DNA from: Chloroflexota bacterium
GTDB lineage: Bacteria; Chloroflexota; Anaerolineae; Aggregatilineales; Phototrophicaceae
Direction of reading: 5' to 3'
Assembly: GCA_028873975.1 (NCBI GenBank)
Contig: JAPPMO010000112.1
Span: 16,258-58,813 of the forward strand
Length of the DNA: 42,556 nt
The position numbers were made by a program, and so were the translations under genes. The notes beneath the pieces are model-generated. The model ran no database searches and had not been told where the DNA came from. It saw only the letters and a program-made list of their open reading frames with translations. Shown here piece after piece: positions 33,673 through 40,603 of this stretch; the stretch's first letter is position 1; the number at the start of each line of letters is the position of its first letter.

Positions 33673-35603
33673 GTCTGCGGGTCGGGCGGGATGTAGTCGC
33701 GCCAGACGCGGAGGAATTCTGCCTTTAGCACATCAAATCGAGCAGTCACGAAGTCATCGTACGAACTTCTAGTGAGTTCTTTCGGGAGAACATCCACGCC
33801 ACAAATTAGTTGATCTTCAAAATCCTGTCTCTTGCTTTCAAACTCTTGCTTTGTGATTTTCTCATCATCGCGTTGTTTTTCGAGAAACTCAACGAAAGTT
33901 AAGTCTCCTTTTATTGTGTTGACTTTGCTTTCCAATAGTGACAGATTGCTGATAACATTTATTGCCATTTTGTCATCGTTGTCATCCTTCCGAAGCAACG
34001 TCTTTAACTTCCCGACAGGAATGATGTGTTCGACATGATACCTTTTCGCGTTCTTGAATACAGTTAACATATGGACATAGATGTATTTAAGTAGCAGGAT
34101 TTCTGGAGTTTGGTCTCGAACATATCTTCCCTTGTGAACCAAGGGGATTTGTTCATCTGCGAACCATGCTCCAAGAATGTTTTCCCAAGTTGCTTTTGAT
34201 GGTGGAGCGTTTAAGTATCTTAAGTTCGAGACGGTATCCTGCAACGTAGAATCACCAGACCCTTTCCAATATCCGCGTAGGACATCATAGAGGTAGTACA
34301 TCACGATATGGTTTTCTAGCTTGGAACGATTCGTTTTCCATCCGTCAATGTCGGCAAGATTTTCCCTTTCGTAACGAATCTTAAATGCCGTAGCGATCAT
34401 CGAGATTATCTGATACTCAGTATGGTAGATGGAAATTTTCTTGAGTCCGTGCTGCCTTACTGAAAGAATCGATTTCAGGGTGTCGTCAACAAACGCTGTA
34501 GCTTCCAAAATACATTTTTCTAGCAGAGACTGCTCCAACTTCTCTGTGTGCTTGGGCAACTTGTCCATATCCTTGATTGCAAGTCCTGTACACGCGGATA
34601 CAAGGTTGAAACCAATCGAACTTGGTTTGTCAGGGTCGATTTTTTCGAATAAATAAGGATATATGTCTGATAGGTGTTGCCCAAACCCGAACAGATATTC
34701 AAATAAAGAGTATTCTCGCTCGCGTTTGGACTTGTCGTCAGGCGCATCTTCCCAAGCGTCGGAAGTGAAACTTTCGTCGACCAGCGCTTCATACTTCTTC
34801 CAAATCGCATCAATAATTTTCTTGTTCTTAATGTGATTTCGATATCCCATCCACTGCGCGGCAAATACCTCGTATTTACTTAGCGTAGTTCCTTGCGCAT
34901 TTAGTTTCTCGAATACTGTGGGTAAATCGGAAGCTGGTCCATTGAAGATAATTATAGGAATCTTTACATCGTTGATATCCGCTTGTTGTTGCACTGCCTC
35001 GAGGAAAATCTTCAACCTGTTTATGAATAAGCCATTGTATTGCAACCGTCCTGTAGTTGTGAAATATTTTTCTGTGCCGGGTTGAAGCTTAAGAATTTCG
35101 CTGATTAACTTTTGTATGAGCCCGCTTGTTTCCCAGCCTTTTGTAGCGTTGAATCCTTCTACACTCTTTACCCAGTTGACAATCTCTCTACGAACATTAT
35201 TTCTGCCTTGCTCGGATTCCTGCCCTAATTCCCGTGCCACAAACTCGCCGATTTCGTTGTCGATTTCATCCAGATCAGTGTCACTGAAGAAACTGTTTGG
35301 ATTACTCGTATAGCGTTTCAATGCATGGGTGCGCTGCAGTCCATCTATGAGATTATAATACTTCTTATTACTGGCATCCTTCTTACCTTTTTCAATGTCT
35401 TCAAATAGGAGTAATGACCCGAATGGAAATCCCTTCTTAATTGAAGTGATGAGCTCCTTTTGCTTGTTTTCGGGCCAAACCAATCGCCTTTGAAATTCAG
35501 GAATTGTTATCTGCCAATTCTTGACCGGCTCTTTTGAAGCCGCATCCATCAGATCCTTTACCAACCAGATTTTGATTTCAGCGTAATCGGGAATACTCGA
35601 CAT
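33669..35603 (-). CDS. DUF262 / HNH (GmrSD-like) defence-type protein
   Basis: A 644-aa protein with an N-terminal DUF262 (ParB-like NTPase/nuclease) domain. IPEFQRRLVW is at 34-43 and LIDGLQRTHALKR at 85-97, the two signature motifs of that fold. After a long helical middle there is a DUF1524/HNH-like end: YHVEHIIP (522-529), then NVISNLSLLESKVN about 25 residues later, the usual HxxP...N..LL...N pattern. Fused DUF262-DUF1524 proteins include GmrSD type IV restriction enzymes that attack modified phage DNA; BrxU and SspE are related. Activity on modified DNA is the leading hypothesis. GGAG lies 9 nt before the ATG. The gene is AT-rich except for about its last 20 codons, which are GC-rich like the chromosome, suggesting recent import with a recombined end. 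Confidence 0.88.
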   Translation of the reverse strand: MSSIPDYAEIKIWLVKDLMDAASKEPVKNWQITIPEFQRRLVWPENKQKELITSIKKGFPFGSLLLFEDIEKGKKDASNKKYYNLIDGLQRTHALKRYTSNPNSFFSDTDLDEIDNEIGEFVARELGQESEQGRNNVRREIVNWVKSVEGFNATKGWETSGLIQKLISEILKLQPGTEKYFTTTGRLQYNGLFINRLKIFLEAVQQQADINDVKIPIIIFNGPASDLPTVFEKLNAQGTTLSKYEVFAAQWMGYRNHIKNKKIIDAIWKKYEALVDESFTSDAWEDAPDDKSKREREYSLFEYLFGFGQHLSDIYPYLFEKIDPDKPSSIGFNLVSACTGLAIKDMDKLPKHTEKLEQSLLEKCILEATAFVDDTLKSILSVRQHGLKKISIYHTEYQIISMIATAFKIRYERENLADIDGWKTNRSKLENHIVMYYLYDVLRGYWKGSGDSTLQDTVSNLRYLNAPPSKATWENILGAWFADEQIPLVHKGRYVRDQTPEILLLKYIYVHMLTVFKNAKRYHVEHIIPVGKLKTLLRKDDNDDKMAINVISNLSLLESKVNTIKGDLTFVEFLEKQRDDEKITKQEFESKRQDFEDQLICGVDVLPKELTRSSYDDFVTARFDVLKAEFLRVWRDYIPPDPQT

Positions 35604-35684
35604 CGAAATACTCCGAATATTTCATCACAAATGTGCGCCCAGAAGCTCCACGCTCGCCATTAGATAAGTAGATCACTTGAAAGA

Positions 35685-35957
35685 TCAGTCGTCAAGTACG
35701 CGGCAAAATGACTTGCCCAGCCGATAACAGCCACAACCGCAACCATTTCCGCGCTCAAGCATCTCGGACAGGGGCAAACTCTCCAATGCTGGCAGGTAGT
35801 TGCTGGGAACGCCTTGGTCGAGGATGCAAACCTTGAATTTCTCAACTGGCTCATTTAGCGCCGCGCGGATTTCGTCAAGCTCAGCGACGCAATCAAACAT
35901 ACCAGTTAGGGACTGCAAGCCAAGCGAATGTTCAAACCAAAGTTCAAAGGCAGGCAT
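35685..35957 (-). CDS. Small Cys-rich hypothetical protein
   Basis: Unrecognised 90-aa ORF between the DUF262 gene and tRNA-Sec. The preferred ATG (35957) follows an upstream GTG by one codon and has AAAGGAT about 9 nt before it. The N-terminal two thirds are acidic and helical (FDCVAELDEIRAALNEPVEK), then comes SNYLPALESLPLSEML and a dense cluster GNGCGCGCYRLGKSFCRVL with four Cys in twelve residues. That cluster could bind a metal, or serve as a modified-peptide core. Codon use is less biased than in the flanking metabolic genes. It runs in the same direction as the DUF262 gene, 81 bp upstream of it, so it may be an accessory protein of that island. It may also not be translated. Confidence 0.45.
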   Translation of the reverse strand: MPAFELWFEHSLGLQSLTGMFDCVAELDEIRAALNEPVEKFKVCILDQGVPSNYLPALESLPLSEMLERGNGCGCGCYRLGKSFCRVLDD

Positions 35958-36028
35958 CACAATAATCCTTTCCCATTATTCAAACAGTAGATTGATGAGA
36001 TCAGATCACTGGCGGCTTGTCAAATCGA

Positions 36029-36124
36029 CGGGAGCGCATGGGAGTCGAACCCACCATCGCCTGCTCGGCGCAGCCGATCACCGGTTTTGAAGACCGGGGC
36101 ATCCACCGGGACACATCCGCTCCC
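36029..36124 (-). tRNA. selC: tRNA-Sec (anticodon TCA)
   Basis: A 96-nt tRNA-like sequence read on the minus strand from GGGAGCGG to CGCTCCCG. The anticodon stem-loop CCGGT CTTCAAA ACCGG has anticodon TCA, which reads UGA. A 6-bp D-stem (GTGTCC/GGATGC with a CGGT loop), a long variable arm (CTGC GCCGA GCAG plus flanking pairs) and a T-arm GTGGG TTCGACT CCCAT complete the selenocysteine-tRNA shape. The 8th acceptor position is a G-G mismatch. CCA is not encoded. A matching promoter lies just upstream. No selA, selB or selD gene and no recognisable selenoprotein are in the window. Confidence 0.92.
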
Positions 36125-36135
36125 CTCGGCTCACG

Positions 36136-36164
36136 ATTATAACGGCGCGCTCGCCTTCGGTCTA
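36136..36164 (-). promoter_or_regulatory. Promoter of the tRNA-Sec gene
   Basis: Minus strand: TAGACC (36164-36159, four of six -35 bases), 17-bp spacer, consensus TATAAT (36141-36136). The expected start near 36129 is about 5 nt before the mature tRNA end at 36124, which supports both the promoter and the tRNA call. Confidence 0.65.
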
Positions 36165-36231
36165 TATCGCGCGACTGATTGCGACTATCATTACAGGAGG
36201 AATTGACCAGAACCGACGAAAGGAAGCAACC

Positions 36232-36522
36232 ATGCCCGCCTATATGCTCGTGCGCGCCAACGTAACCGACCCAGACCAGTACGCGCAATACACCAAGCTG
36301 ACGCCCGCTATCCTGGAGAAGTACGGCGGGCGCTTCGTCATCCGCGGGGGAGAAAAGCACGTGCTCGAAGGACCGGCCGTCCCCGAGCGCATCGTGCTGC
36401 TGCAATTCCCCGATGTCGCGGCAGCCAAGCGCATGTACAACTCCGCTGAATATCAAGCGGCGATCAAAGCGCGCGCGGGCGCGGCCGAGGCTTCCTTCAT
36501 CGTGATGGAGGGCTTCGCATAG
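36232..36522 (+). CDS. DUF1330 domain protein
   Basis: Small ferredoxin-like alpha/beta protein of 96 aa covering the whole DUF1330 domain. MPAYMLVRANVTDPDQYAQY opens it, GGRFVIRGGEKHVLEG forms the middle strands, and ERIVLLQFPDVAAAKRMYNSAEYQ is the highly conserved C-terminal helix region. The biochemical role of the family is not established; members resemble dimeric alpha-beta barrel proteins. AAAGGAAG precedes the ATG. It is divergent from the tRNA-Sec gene. A HAD phosphatase gene follows 35 bp later on the same strand and may share its transcript. Confidence 0.9.
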   Translation: MPAYMLVRANVTDPDQYAQYTKLTPAILEKYGGRFVIRGGEKHVLEGPAVPERIVLLQFPDVAAAKRMYNSAEYQAAIKARAGAAEASFIVMEGFA

Positions 36523-36557
36523 ACTTGGGATGGGGGGCTATACAGCTAAACCGGGCG

Positions 36558-37247
36558 ATGAAACTTTTCCTCTTTGATATTGACGGCACCCTGCTGATCA
36601 GCCGCGGCATCGGGCGCGAAGCCAAGCGCCGAGCCATGCTGGAGTGCTTCGGCGAGGTCGGCGATCTCGACAATCATGCCTTCGGCGGCAAGACCGATTG
36701 GCAGATCCTGGCGGATCTGCTGGCGCCCTTCGGCAAAACGTCGGCGGATATCGGCCGCGAGATAGCTGGGTACGAACGGGTGATGGCGCGGCACATGCGG
36801 GAAATCAAAAACGATTACCGCGCCGACGCGCTTCCTCATGCTATGGCACTGGTGAAGCAGCTGCGCGATCGCGCCGATACGATGGTGGGCTTGGTTACCG
36901 GCAATACGTCCATGACGGCTCGCATCAAGCTGGAAATGGCGGGATTCAAGCGCGATTGCTTCGCCGTGGGCGCCTTCGGCAACGAAGCCGCCGAACGCGA
37001 CAAGCTGACGCGGCTCGCGCTGGAGCGCGCGGAAGCGCAAAGCGCGCGTTCATTCGACGGCGGCGACGTGTTCGTAATCGGCGATACCGTTGCTGATATC
37101 GACGCCGCCCGAGCGATTGACGCGGTGGCGGTCGCCGTATGCACCGGTTATACAGCGCGCGAGCAATTGCGCGATCGCGAGCCTGATTTTCTGCTGGATG
37201 ACTTGAGTTCATTCCCACCCTTCGGTCATGGTGTAGAATGCGGGTAG
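36558..37247 (+). CDS. HAD-superfamily hydrolase (phosphatase-like)
   Basis: Haloacid-dehalogenase-fold hydrolase of 229 aa. Motif I FLFDIDGTLL carries both catalytic aspartates (D7 and D9). Motif II is MVGLVTGNTSMTARIKL (Thr), motif III is a Lys-containing segment, and motif IV VFVIGDTVADIDAAR provides the Mg-binding Asp residues. An alpha-helical cap lies between motifs I and II, as in phosphoglycolate phosphatases (Gph). The substrate is unproven. The frame extends upstream to a TTG at 36525, but the ATG at 36558 gives the canonical N-terminus with motif I within the first ten residues. Confidence 0.9.
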   Translation: MKLFLFDIDGTLLISRGIGREAKRRAMLECFGEVGDLDNHAFGGKTDWQILADLLAPFGKTSADIGREIAGYERVMARHMREIKNDYRADALPHAMALVKQLRDRADTMVGLVTGNTSMTARIKLEMAGFKRDCFAVGAFGNEAAERDKLTRLALERAEAQSARSFDGGDVFVIGDTVADIDAARAIDAVAVAVCTGYTAREQLRDREPDFLLDDLSSFPPFGHGVECG

Positions 37248-37312
37248 GTCCGGGAAGGGATATTTCCTTTCACCTGAACTGACGGGACGCAAATTGATCG
37301 AAGCGGATTCCC

Positions 37313-38557
37313 ATGCAGATTCGCACCCCCAAGAAATACCAAGGCGTACAGCGGCGCAAGCTCCTAAGCTGTCGCCGGCTGCTCTTTTATCTGGTGATGC
37401 TGGCTTTGATCGGCGCGGGCATCCTTATCTATTTGAATCGAGGCACGCTGGCGCCGATCGTGCAGGACGCGCTGCTGGATACCATCCGCGAAATGGAAGA
37501 CCGCGCCGCGACGATGGCTGTGCCGGCGCCAAGCCCAACGGTCGATCCGAGCAACAAAGCGGTCGAAGCCAACAATTACTGGCTTCGGGGCGCGCTGAAC
37601 GAAGCGGGGGACATTTACGCCGAAATCGCGGACTCCTTGCCTAATTCGGTGGAAGTATTCCGGCGCATCGCTGTCGCGCTGATCAACTCCGCGCGGCCCG
37701 CCGAAGCGCTGGTCTTCGCCGAGCGCGCGATAAATGCCGACCCCTTTTCCGCGGAGGCTTGGGCCATCCGCGCCTGGGCGCTCGATTGGGCGGGCAGAGA
37801 CGGCGAGGCGGTATCCAGCGCCTTGCACGCCTTGGAGTTGGATCCGCAAAACAGCCGCGCCGGGGCTTATTTGGCGGAAGCCTATTTTGAACTGGGTCAG
37901 GTTAGCCGCGCCGAAGACCTGATTGAGGAGATTCTGGCGGCGGATGCGGACAGCGCGGAAGCCTGGCGCGCGCGCGGCTTGATCAAGTCGGAAGGTCGAT
38001 TCGACTATGCCGGGGCAGCCGAGGACTTTGCCACGGCCTATCGCATAGCCGACAATATGAACCTGGTTGCGATTGACCTCGCGCGCACGGAAACCGTGCT
38101 TGGCAATCTGGAGGCGGCGCTGGAAGTCTTGGGCGACGTCACGGAAGCCAATCCCCGCAACACACAAGCGCTCTATCTCGTGGGTTTGATTTACCGAAAC
38201 AACCAAGGCAACCCGTCGCAGGCGCTGCGGCGCCTGCAAGACTGCGTCGATTTTGATCCCGAGCACATCAACTGCCATTATGAGTTGGGGCGCGCGCAAC
38301 TGGAATTGGAGTTCGAGCAGGAAGCGGCGGATACCCTGGCCCGAGCCATAGACCTGGGCAGCGAGAATCCGCGACACTATTATTGGGCGGGAGAGGCACA
38401 GCGCAACCTCAACAATTGCACGCGCGCCATGTACTATTTTGATCAGGGCTTGCAAAAGGCGCGCGACCAAAACTTCAGCGAATTGATCGACGCCCTCGAA
38501 ACCGTCATCCCTTTGTGCAGACAGTCTTTCCAGGTTGACGCGGCGGACGACGGCTAG
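37313..38557 (+). CDS. Membrane-anchored TPR-repeat protein
   Basis: A 414-aa protein with a basic N-terminus, one membrane span (LLFYLVMLALIGAGILIYL, about 23-41) and a long outward or cytoplasmic region of tandem TPR units from about residue 85. Examples are AGDIYAEIADSLPNSVEVFRRIAVAL, AWAIRAWALDWAGRDGEAVSSAL and AGAYLAEAYFELGQVSRAEDLI. A low-complexity PAPSPTVDPSN linker joins span and repeats. Four or so Cys residues cluster late (LQDCVDFDPEHINCHYEL, NNCTRAMYY, PLCRQSF), which would suit disulfides if the domain is extracytoplasmic. It probably acts as a scaffold; the partner is unknown. The start follows GGATTCCC with no strong ribosome-binding site. Confidence 0.82.
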   Translation: MQIRTPKKYQGVQRRKLLSCRRLLFYLVMLALIGAGILIYLNRGTLAPIVQDALLDTIREMEDRAATMAVPAPSPTVDPSNKAVEANNYWLRGALNEAGDIYAEIADSLPNSVEVFRRIAVALINSARPAEALVFAERAINADPFSAEAWAIRAWALDWAGRDGEAVSSALHALELDPQNSRAGAYLAEAYFELGQVSRAEDLIEEILAADADSAEAWRARGLIKSEGRFDYAGAAEDFATAYRIADNMNLVAIDLARTETVLGNLEAALEVLGDVTEANPRNTQALYLVGLIYRNNQGNPSQALRRLQDCVDFDPEHINCHYELGRAQLELEFEQEAADTLARAIDLGSENPRHYYWAGEAQRNLNNCTRAMYYFDQGLQKARDQNFSELIDALETVIPLCRQSFQVDAADDG

Positions 38558-38603
38558 ACGGTCGCTGCGGGCGCCTGCGCCGGCTTAAGCGGTTTTCTCG
38601 CGG

Positions 38604-39404
38604 CTACTCGAGATTGGGCAGGTTGAGCTTGAAGTAACGCAGGCTCTCTTTCATGTCGGCGACGCGGTCCATCTCCAGCACCATGAGCGGCTTGTTGGGC
38701 AGTTGACGCAGGGCCGGCAACAGGCTTTCATAGTCGAGCACGCCCTGCTCCCAGTCGAAACCATGATGCTCGTCCATGATGCCGTTGTTGTTGTTCATGT
38801 GCAATTCGATAACCCATTTACCCAAGGCATGCAGCCAGTGCTCAAAGCTGAATTCCGGATCGGAGAAGAGATTGACATGACCGACATCGATGCAAGATTT
38901 GAGATGACTATGATCCAGTTCACATAGCAAGTTGCTGATGATAGTTGGGTCGAACTCCCACATGTTTTCGATAGCGACAATGACGTCGTATGATTCGGCA
39001 TAATCGCCCAGGGGACCCCAAAAATCGGCGTTGCGCTGGTGCCAGCCTTCACGGTAGGAGTCGTTATGGAGCAAGCCAATGTAGTTGACATGGAAGACAA
39101 CCTGGCGCGCGCCCAGCCCGGACGCGATGCGTATGACGTGCTCATAGCGTCCGTAGGTGAGATCGTTGATGCGTTGGTCCGGGCTGCCGGAAGCCAGGTC
39201 CATGAACGGTCCGTGCATGGTCAAGGGGCCTGGCAGACCGTGAAGTTCTTTACGATAGCGCTCCATCAGACCGCGCCAGTCGCCATCGAGGACAGCTGGC
39301 GCGGAAAATGCCATGAGCTCTAGCCCCAGCTCGTATGCGCGAGCCAGCGCAAGGCACTGGTCGAAATTGTCTAGCCCGGCGCTGAGCAAAACATTATCGC
39401 GCAT
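38604..39404 (-). CDS. Sugar phosphate isomerase/epimerase (xylose isomerase-like TIM barrel)
   Basis: TIM-barrel protein of 266 aa in the AP-endonuclease/xylose-isomerase superfamily. Characteristic strands ending in metal ligands are visible: LTMHGPFMDL (His), VVFHVNYIG (His), VIVAIENMWEF (Glu), LKSCIDVGHVNLF (Asp and His), WVIELHMNNNNG (His) and LMVLEMDR (Glu). These form a divalent-metal site used for sugar or inositol isomerisation, or for related lyase chemistry. The exact reaction is not known. No signal peptide is present. It is divergent from the GT2 gene, with a repeat-rich 262-bp gap between them. Confidence 0.88.
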   Translation of the reverse strand: MRDNVLLSAGLDNFDQCLALARAYELGLELMAFSAPAVLDGDWRGLMERYRKELHGLPGPLTMHGPFMDLASGSPDQRINDLTYGRYEHVIRIASGLGARQVVFHVNYIGLLHNDSYREGWHQRNADFWGPLGDYAESYDVIVAIENMWEFDPTIISNLLCELDHSHLKSCIDVGHVNLFSDPEFSFEHWLHALGKWVIELHMNNNNGIMDEHHGFDWEQGVLDYESLLPALRQLPNKPLMVLEMDRVADMKESLRYFKLNLPNLE

Positions 39405-39514
39405 GCTCGGTCCTGATCGCTCGCTTGTTGAGCCTGTACCCTTGTCGCCAGCGGTACTCCTAGATAAATGTTACAGCGATAACAGCGCGCCTGCAAGCGA
39501 CGTGGGCATAGCGC

Positions 39515-39575
39515 CAGGGCAATCGCAGCAGATTTTTTCTAAGCACCGAGTAGCTCGGTGCTTAAGTTTTTTGTT
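39515..39575. repeat. Family-1 repeat remnant with a perfect 11-bp hairpin
   Basis: The left end CAGGGCAATCGCAGCAGATT is that of the MITE-like family (copy D), but I find no matching right end. It leads into TAAGCACCGAG TAG CTCGGTGCTTA (39540-39564), a perfect 11-bp stem with a 3-nt loop, flanked by T-runs on both sides (ATTTTTTCT before, GTTTTTTG after). On the plus strand it has the form of an intrinsic terminator, about 100 nt upstream of the GT2 gene. Confidence 0.55.
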
Positions 39576-39666
39576 TCAACCGACTTCGACGCACTACCTC
39601 GGCGTTTCGCAGCCTGTGAAAGGCGAAGATTCTCAATTACCATCGTCGCCCAGGGAGTTTTCTCAG

Positions 39667-40386
39667 ATGAGTTCCGAACGCATCCTCGTTATATTGCCCG
39701 CCTTAAACGAGAGCCGCAATATCGCTCGCGTTGTCAATGGCGTCCGCAGTCATCTCCCGGGCGCGGAGGTATTGGTGATCGACGACGGTTCTTTTGACGG
39801 CACGGGATGCGAGGCGGGCGGCGCGGGCGCACTGGTTCTGTCCATGCCCTACAATGTCGGCATTGGGGCGGCGGTCCAGGCTGGCTTTCAGTTTGCGGCC
39901 AGCCGCGGCTATGACATCGTGATACGAAATGACGGAGACGGTCAACACGCGCCGGAAGCCAACCTTGATTTGATCGAAAAATTGCGCGCGGAAAAGGTTG
40001 ATCTGGTCGTCGGTTCGCGTTTTCTGGGAGTCGCGGGCGACTATGGCACACCCTTGCTGCGCCGGCTGGGCAGCGGCATCCTGGCGCGCCTGCTTTCGGT
40101 CATCACGGGACAGCGCGTCACCGACCCGACATCGGGCTGCGCCGCCTTTAACCGGCGGGCGATTCGACTCTTCGCCCAAGCCTACCCGCATGATTATCCG
40201 GAGCCGGAAGCGATTGTCATCGCGCATCGCAGCGGCCTGCGCCAGAGTGAAATTCCGGTCAAAATGATCCCGCGGCGGCACGGCAACTCGTCGATCACGC
40301 CGCTGCGTTCGGTCTATTACATGATCAAGGTGATCCTGGCGATTCTGATCAATTTGCTGCGGCGGCCGCCTCAAGTGAAGCTATAA
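39667..40386 (+). CDS. Family 2 glycosyltransferase (polyprenyl-phosphate sugar synthase-like)
   Basis: GT-A fold transferase of 239 aa. The N-terminus RILVILPALNESRNIARVV, the nucleotide-binding VLVIDDGSFDGTG, the metal-binding RNDGDGQHAPE (DxD-like) and the VVGSRFLG plus TDPTSGCAAFNRRA blocks are all typical of dolichol-phosphate-mannose-synthase-like GT2 enzymes. The last 25 residues are hydrophobic (SVYYMIKVILAILINLLRR) and should tether it to the membrane. The frame is open far upstream (to 39313), but that part is intergenic repeat. ATG 39667 follows GGGAG. It may supply lipid-linked sugar to the GT-C-like membrane proteins at 7291 and 31211; this is inference. Confidence 0.9.
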   Translation: MSSERILVILPALNESRNIARVVNGVRSHLPGAEVLVIDDGSFDGTGCEAGGAGALVLSMPYNVGIGAAVQAGFQFAASRGYDIVIRNDGDGQHAPEANLDLIEKLRAEKVDLVVGSRFLGVAGDYGTPLLRRLGSGILARLLSVITGQRVTDPTSGCAAFNRRAIRLFAQAYPHDYPEPEAIVIAHRSGLRQSEIPVKMIPRRHGNSSITPLRSVYYMIKVILAILINLLRRPPQVKL

Positions 40387-40519
40387 CAGCATAAGACAGC
40401 TATTCTGGACACGGGCATTCCCCCCTCGCGAGCCGGTCGGGGCAGAGGAGCGAAATAGCAGCAGTTAGGCTCATAATCATCTGTTGACGCCAGACAGGGA
40501 AATTGAACGAAGATTAGAT

Positions 40520-40549
40520 TTGTATTCTATCGCGTCCGTCGTGTATAAT
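40520..40549 (+). promoter_or_regulatory. Candidate promoter for the peptide-binding protein gene
   Basis: Consensus TATAAT (40544-40549) is preceded by TTGTAT (40520-40525) at 18-bp spacing. The ATG follows 55 nt downstream, after GAAAGGAAG. The -35 is weak (three of six), so the call rests mainly on the -10 and location. Confidence 0.5.
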
Positions 40550-40603
40550 CGCCCTGTCAATTTTCAATACTTTGTAAAGCTCATTGATTAGAAAGGAAGC
40601 AAA

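Noticed and set aside
35685..36000. Small Cys-rich ORF as a selenoprotein next to tRNA-Sec
   Set aside because: Extending the frame upstream meets a TAA rather than a TGA, and it ends at a TGA without an evident downstream SECIS-like hairpin, so a UGA-decoding extension is not supported.
33600..36124. Direct repeat of the tRNA-Sec 3' end (attachment site) at the far border of the DUF262 island
   Set aside because: I looked for the CGGGAGCGCATGGGAGTC end near 33600-33700 and did not find it. No integrase gene is present, so integration by a tRNA-targeting recombinase is not demonstrated.
39313..39666. N-terminal extension of the GT2 glycosyltransferase
   Set aside because: It overlaps the divergent isomerase gene and repeat DNA, and the canonical GT2 N-terminus begins at the ATG at 39667 behind GGGAG.
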